Assembly: GCA_023247575.1 (NCBI GenBank)
Contig: JAHFGE010000022.1
Location: 1-14,393, forward strand
Reading direction: 5' to 3'
Length of the DNA: 14,393 nt
Origin: Candidatus Omnitrophota bacterium
GTDB taxonomy: Bacteria > Omnitrophota > Gorgyraeia > Zapsychrales > Fredricksoniimonadaceae
Shown: positions 12,517-14,393 of the stretch, in pieces
How the letters are laid out: every line of letters starts with the position of its first letter
How positions within the stretch are numbered: position 1 is the first letter of the stretch
Made by a program: the position numbers and the translations under genes
The notes under the pieces: model-generated
Databases searched by the model: none
Told to the model about the DNA's origin: nothing
Seen by the model: only the letters and a program-made list of their open reading frames with translations

Positions 12517-13632
12517 ATGAGCCAGGACCAGTACGTACAAATTCAATCTTATACTTTTGCTCAACCGCCCAATGAATTGGTTTTAAAAAGCGGCGGCAAG
12601 CTTGGGCCTATCACCTTAGCCTATGAGACCTATGGCAAACTCAATAGGGATAAATCCAATGCCATTCTCATATTCCATGCCTTAACGGGCGATGCGCACG
12701 CCGCCGGATTGCACAAAGATTCAGGGACCCTGGGCTGGTGGGACCCTATGATCGGCGCGGGCAAGGCTTTTGATACGGACAAATATTTTGTCATTTGTAT
12801 TAATTGCATTGGCGGCTGTAAAGGTTCCACAGGACCATCGTCGATGAACCCGGCCACTGGCAAACCCTACGGCATGAGTTTTCCGGTCATTACCATTGAA
12901 GATATGGTGCAGTCCCAAAAACGGTTGATGGACCATCTGGGGATTAAAAAACTTTTATGCGCTTCCGGCGGATCCATGGGCGGTTTGATGGCCATGGAAT
13001 GGGCGGTGCGTTTCCCAGGCACCTTGCGTTCAGCCATTTTGATTGCCACCAACTATAAACACACCGCCCAGCAGATTGCTTTGCATGAAGCGGCCCGTCA
13101 GGCCATCATGTCAGATCCCAACTGGAATCAGGGTGATTATTATGGTAAAGCGGTGCCGGCCCAGGGCATGGCGGTCTCGCGGATGATTGGACACATTACC
13201 TATATGAGCGAACGCTCCATGGAGGAGAAATTCGGCCGCAAATTGCAGGGCAAAGAAAGAGTCGGCTATGATTTCTCCCATGATTTCGAGGTGCAGAACT
13301 ATTTGCATTATCGAGGGGCCAGCTTTGTACAGCGGTTTGATGCCAACAGTTATTTGTATATCTCCAAGGCTCTGGATTACTTTGACCTGTCAGAAGATAC
13401 TGATTTGTTGACGGTGTTCAAAGGAGTTCAAACCAAATTTTTGGTTATTACTTTTACTTCCGACTGGCTTTATCCGTCGTATCAAAGCAAGGATGTGGTC
13501 AAGGCCATGAAAGCCAACGATATCGATGTGTCTTTTATTGAAATCAACACTACCTATGGCCATGATTCGTTTTTGGTGGAAATCGATGGCCAGTCGAGAT
13601 TGGTGAAGAGTTTTTTGGAAAATATTAAATGA
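12517..13632 (+). CDS. metX: Homoserine O-acyltransferase MetX
   Basis: A 371-residue alpha/beta-hydrolase enzyme that acylates L-homoserine, usually from acetyl-CoA, to start methionine synthesis. The catalytic triad is visible: S153 in ASGGSMGGLMAMEW, D316 in FTSDWLYPS and H349 in YGHDSF. LAYETYG, FHALTGDAH, GWWDPMIG and the GGCKGSTGPSS segment are also typical. Some MetX proteins use succinyl-CoA instead, and sequence inspection alone does not settle this. Length is normal. The stop overlaps the metW ATG (ATGA at 13629-13632), the usual proteobacterial metXW arrangement. Confidence 0.93.
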   Translation: MSQDQYVQIQSYTFAQPPNELVLKSGGKLGPITLAYETYGKLNRDKSNAILIFHALTGDAHAAGLHKDSGTLGWWDPMIGAGKAFDTDKYFVICINCIGGCKGSTGPSSMNPATGKPYGMSFPVITIEDMVQSQKRLMDHLGIKKLLCASGGSMGGLMAMEWAVRFPGTLRSAILIATNYKHTAQQIALHEAARQAIMSDPNWNQGDYYGKAVPAQGMAVSRMIGHITYMSERSMEEKFGRKLQGKERVGYDFSHDFEVQNYLHYRGASFVQRFDANSYLYISKALDYFDLSEDTDLLTVFKGVQTKFLVITFTSDWLYPSYQSKDVVKAMKANDIDVSFIEINTTYGHDSFLVEIDGQSRLVKSFLENIK

Positions 13633-14207
13633 GAACCGACCATAAATATATCCTAGACATGATTGAACCCCACAGCCACGTCCTGGACTTAGGATGCGGG
13701 GATGGGCAATTGCTGTGGCTTTTGATGAAACAAAAGAATTGCCAGGCCACGGGCATTGAGATCGATGAAAAGGCCATTTATAAATGCGTGGAGCGGGGAG
13801 TGACGGTTTCTCATGGAGATGTCGATTCTGGCCTACAGGACTATTCTGATCAACGTTTCGATTATGTTATTCTCAATGAAAGCTTACAGGAGATCTTAAA
13901 CCCCGAAAAGGTCATTATGGAAGCCTTACGGGTGGGCAAGAAGGTCATTGTGGGTATTCCTAACTTTTGCAGTCTTTCGGCCCGTTTACAGATATTCTTT
14001 TTGGGCAAGGTGCCGGTCACCAAGGGCCTGCCTTATACCTGGTATAATACGCCCAATTTGCGGTTTTTAAGTATCAAAGACTTCCGGGAGTTCTGCCATC
14101 AACGCCACATCACCATTGAGGCCGAGTGCGCCATAGGCCCCACCAGCGAAGTCCACATTTGGCCCAACCTTCTGGCCGATATCGCCATTTTCCTTATCAA
14201 AAGATAA
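13629..14207 (+). CDS. metW: MetW, methionine biosynthesis SAM-methyltransferase-like protein
   Basis: A 192-residue protein with the class I SAM-binding motif VLDLGCGDGQLL (18-29), then GIEIDE, HGDVDSGL, FDYVILNESLQEI and the MetW-specific VIVGIPNFCSLSARLQIFF and TKGLPYTWYNTPN. MetW is encoded beside metX in many proteobacteria and is thought to assist or be required for MetX activity; its exact reaction is not settled. Coupled to metX by a 4-base overlap. No strong terminator follows; only a small GTTTT-CTC-AAAAC hairpin lies shortly after the stop. Confidence 0.92.
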   Translation: MRTDHKYILDMIEPHSHVLDLGCGDGQLLWLLMKQKNCQATGIEIDEKAIYKCVERGVTVSHGDVDSGLQDYSDQRFDYVILNESLQEILNPEKVIMEALRVGKKVIVGIPNFCSLSARLQIFFLGKVPVTKGLPYTWYNTPNLRFLSIKDFREFCHQRHITIEAECAIGPTSEVHIWPNLLADIAIFLIKR

Positions 14208-14242
14208 TCAAAAAGCGTTTTCTCAAAACTGCTCTCCAGCCC

Positions 14243-14271
14243 TTGACAACAGCCATTTCATAGGACATACT
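14243..14271 (+). promoter_or_regulatory. Promoter of the exported-protein gene
   Basis: A perfect TTGACA (14243-14248), a 17-base spacer and CATACT (14266-14271). The leader would be about 23 bases long, and AGGAG (14292-14296) precedes the ATG at 14301 by 4 bases. Confidence 0.55.
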
Positions 14272-14300
14272 TTAATTGAACAATAAAATATAGGAGTCCG

Positions 14301-14393
14301 ATGAACCCATTAAAACAGACCAAGCGTATCATAGCTTCTTGTGTATCCGTGAGCTTTCTTTTGACCTCGCTGACTACCCCTCATATAAGCCGC
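14301..14393 (+). CDS. Start of an exported protein (runs off the window)
   Basis: Only 31 codons are present. The product begins MNPLKQTKR, a basic n-region, followed by the hydrophobic stretch IIASCVSVSFLLTSL and a polar region, which fits a Sec signal peptide or N-terminal membrane anchor. It has its own good promoter and ribosome binding site, so it is a separate transcription unit from metXW. The function cannot be told. Confidence 0.65.
   Translation, partial: MNPLKQTKRIIASCVSVSFLLTSLTTPHISR

Noticed and set aside
14208..14242. Terminator after metW
   Set aside because: The only hairpin is GTTTT-CTC-AAAAC, too weak and without a T run.

Overview
The window looks like a chromosomal segment of a Gram-negative bacterium of moderate GC content, judged by eye. 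A proteobacterial origin is likely: it carries the tandem metX-metW pair, a glutamate-cysteine ligase of the Acidithiobacillus/betaproteobacterial type, an MbfA-like iron exporter and MiaB. Having MtaB as well as MiaB, plus many short palindromic repeats, suggests a less-studied lineage. I cannot place it more precisely from sequence alone. No rRNA, tRNA or CRISPR array was seen.

Layout. (1) Positions 1-2756, minus strand: a dihydrouridine synthase (dus), a dihydrolipoamide-dehydrogenase-like flavoprotein overlapping it by ATGA, a 77-bp composite repeat, and the 5' part of gshA. (2) Positions 2764-2822: divergent promoters. (3) Positions 2891-7298, plus strand: a TrpD2/YbiB-like gene, mtaB, mbfA and a cation diffusion facilitator whose N-terminus looks frameshifted. 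This resembles an operon mixing tRNA modification and metal export. (4) Positions about 7410-10070: a roughly 2.66-kb foreign-looking insert. It holds an AbiEi/AbiEii (type IV toxin-antitoxin) pair overlapping a PPP-family phosphatase, followed by an HNH-nuclease remnant and other debris. It is bracketed by a 23-bp direct repeat that is the 5' coding end of miaB. The left copy is a dead stub and the right copy is the start of the intact gene. (5) Positions 10041-14207, plus strand: miaB, nadA, metX and metW. (6) Positions 14243-14393: a good promoter and the first 31 codons of an exported protein.

Two patterns stand out. First, the AbiE-phosphatase cassette appears to have entered at the 5' end of miaB and to have supplied that gene with a new start and promoter, as site-specific integration would do; no integrase is present. 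Second, the window holds about seven short palindromic repeats of four types, and three of them lie inside reading frames: the C-terminus of dus, the middle of mtaB and the middle of miaB. All three of those genes encode tRNA-modifying enzymes, and the mtaB and miaB insertions keep frame. This resembles the palindromic elements known inside Rickettsia genes.
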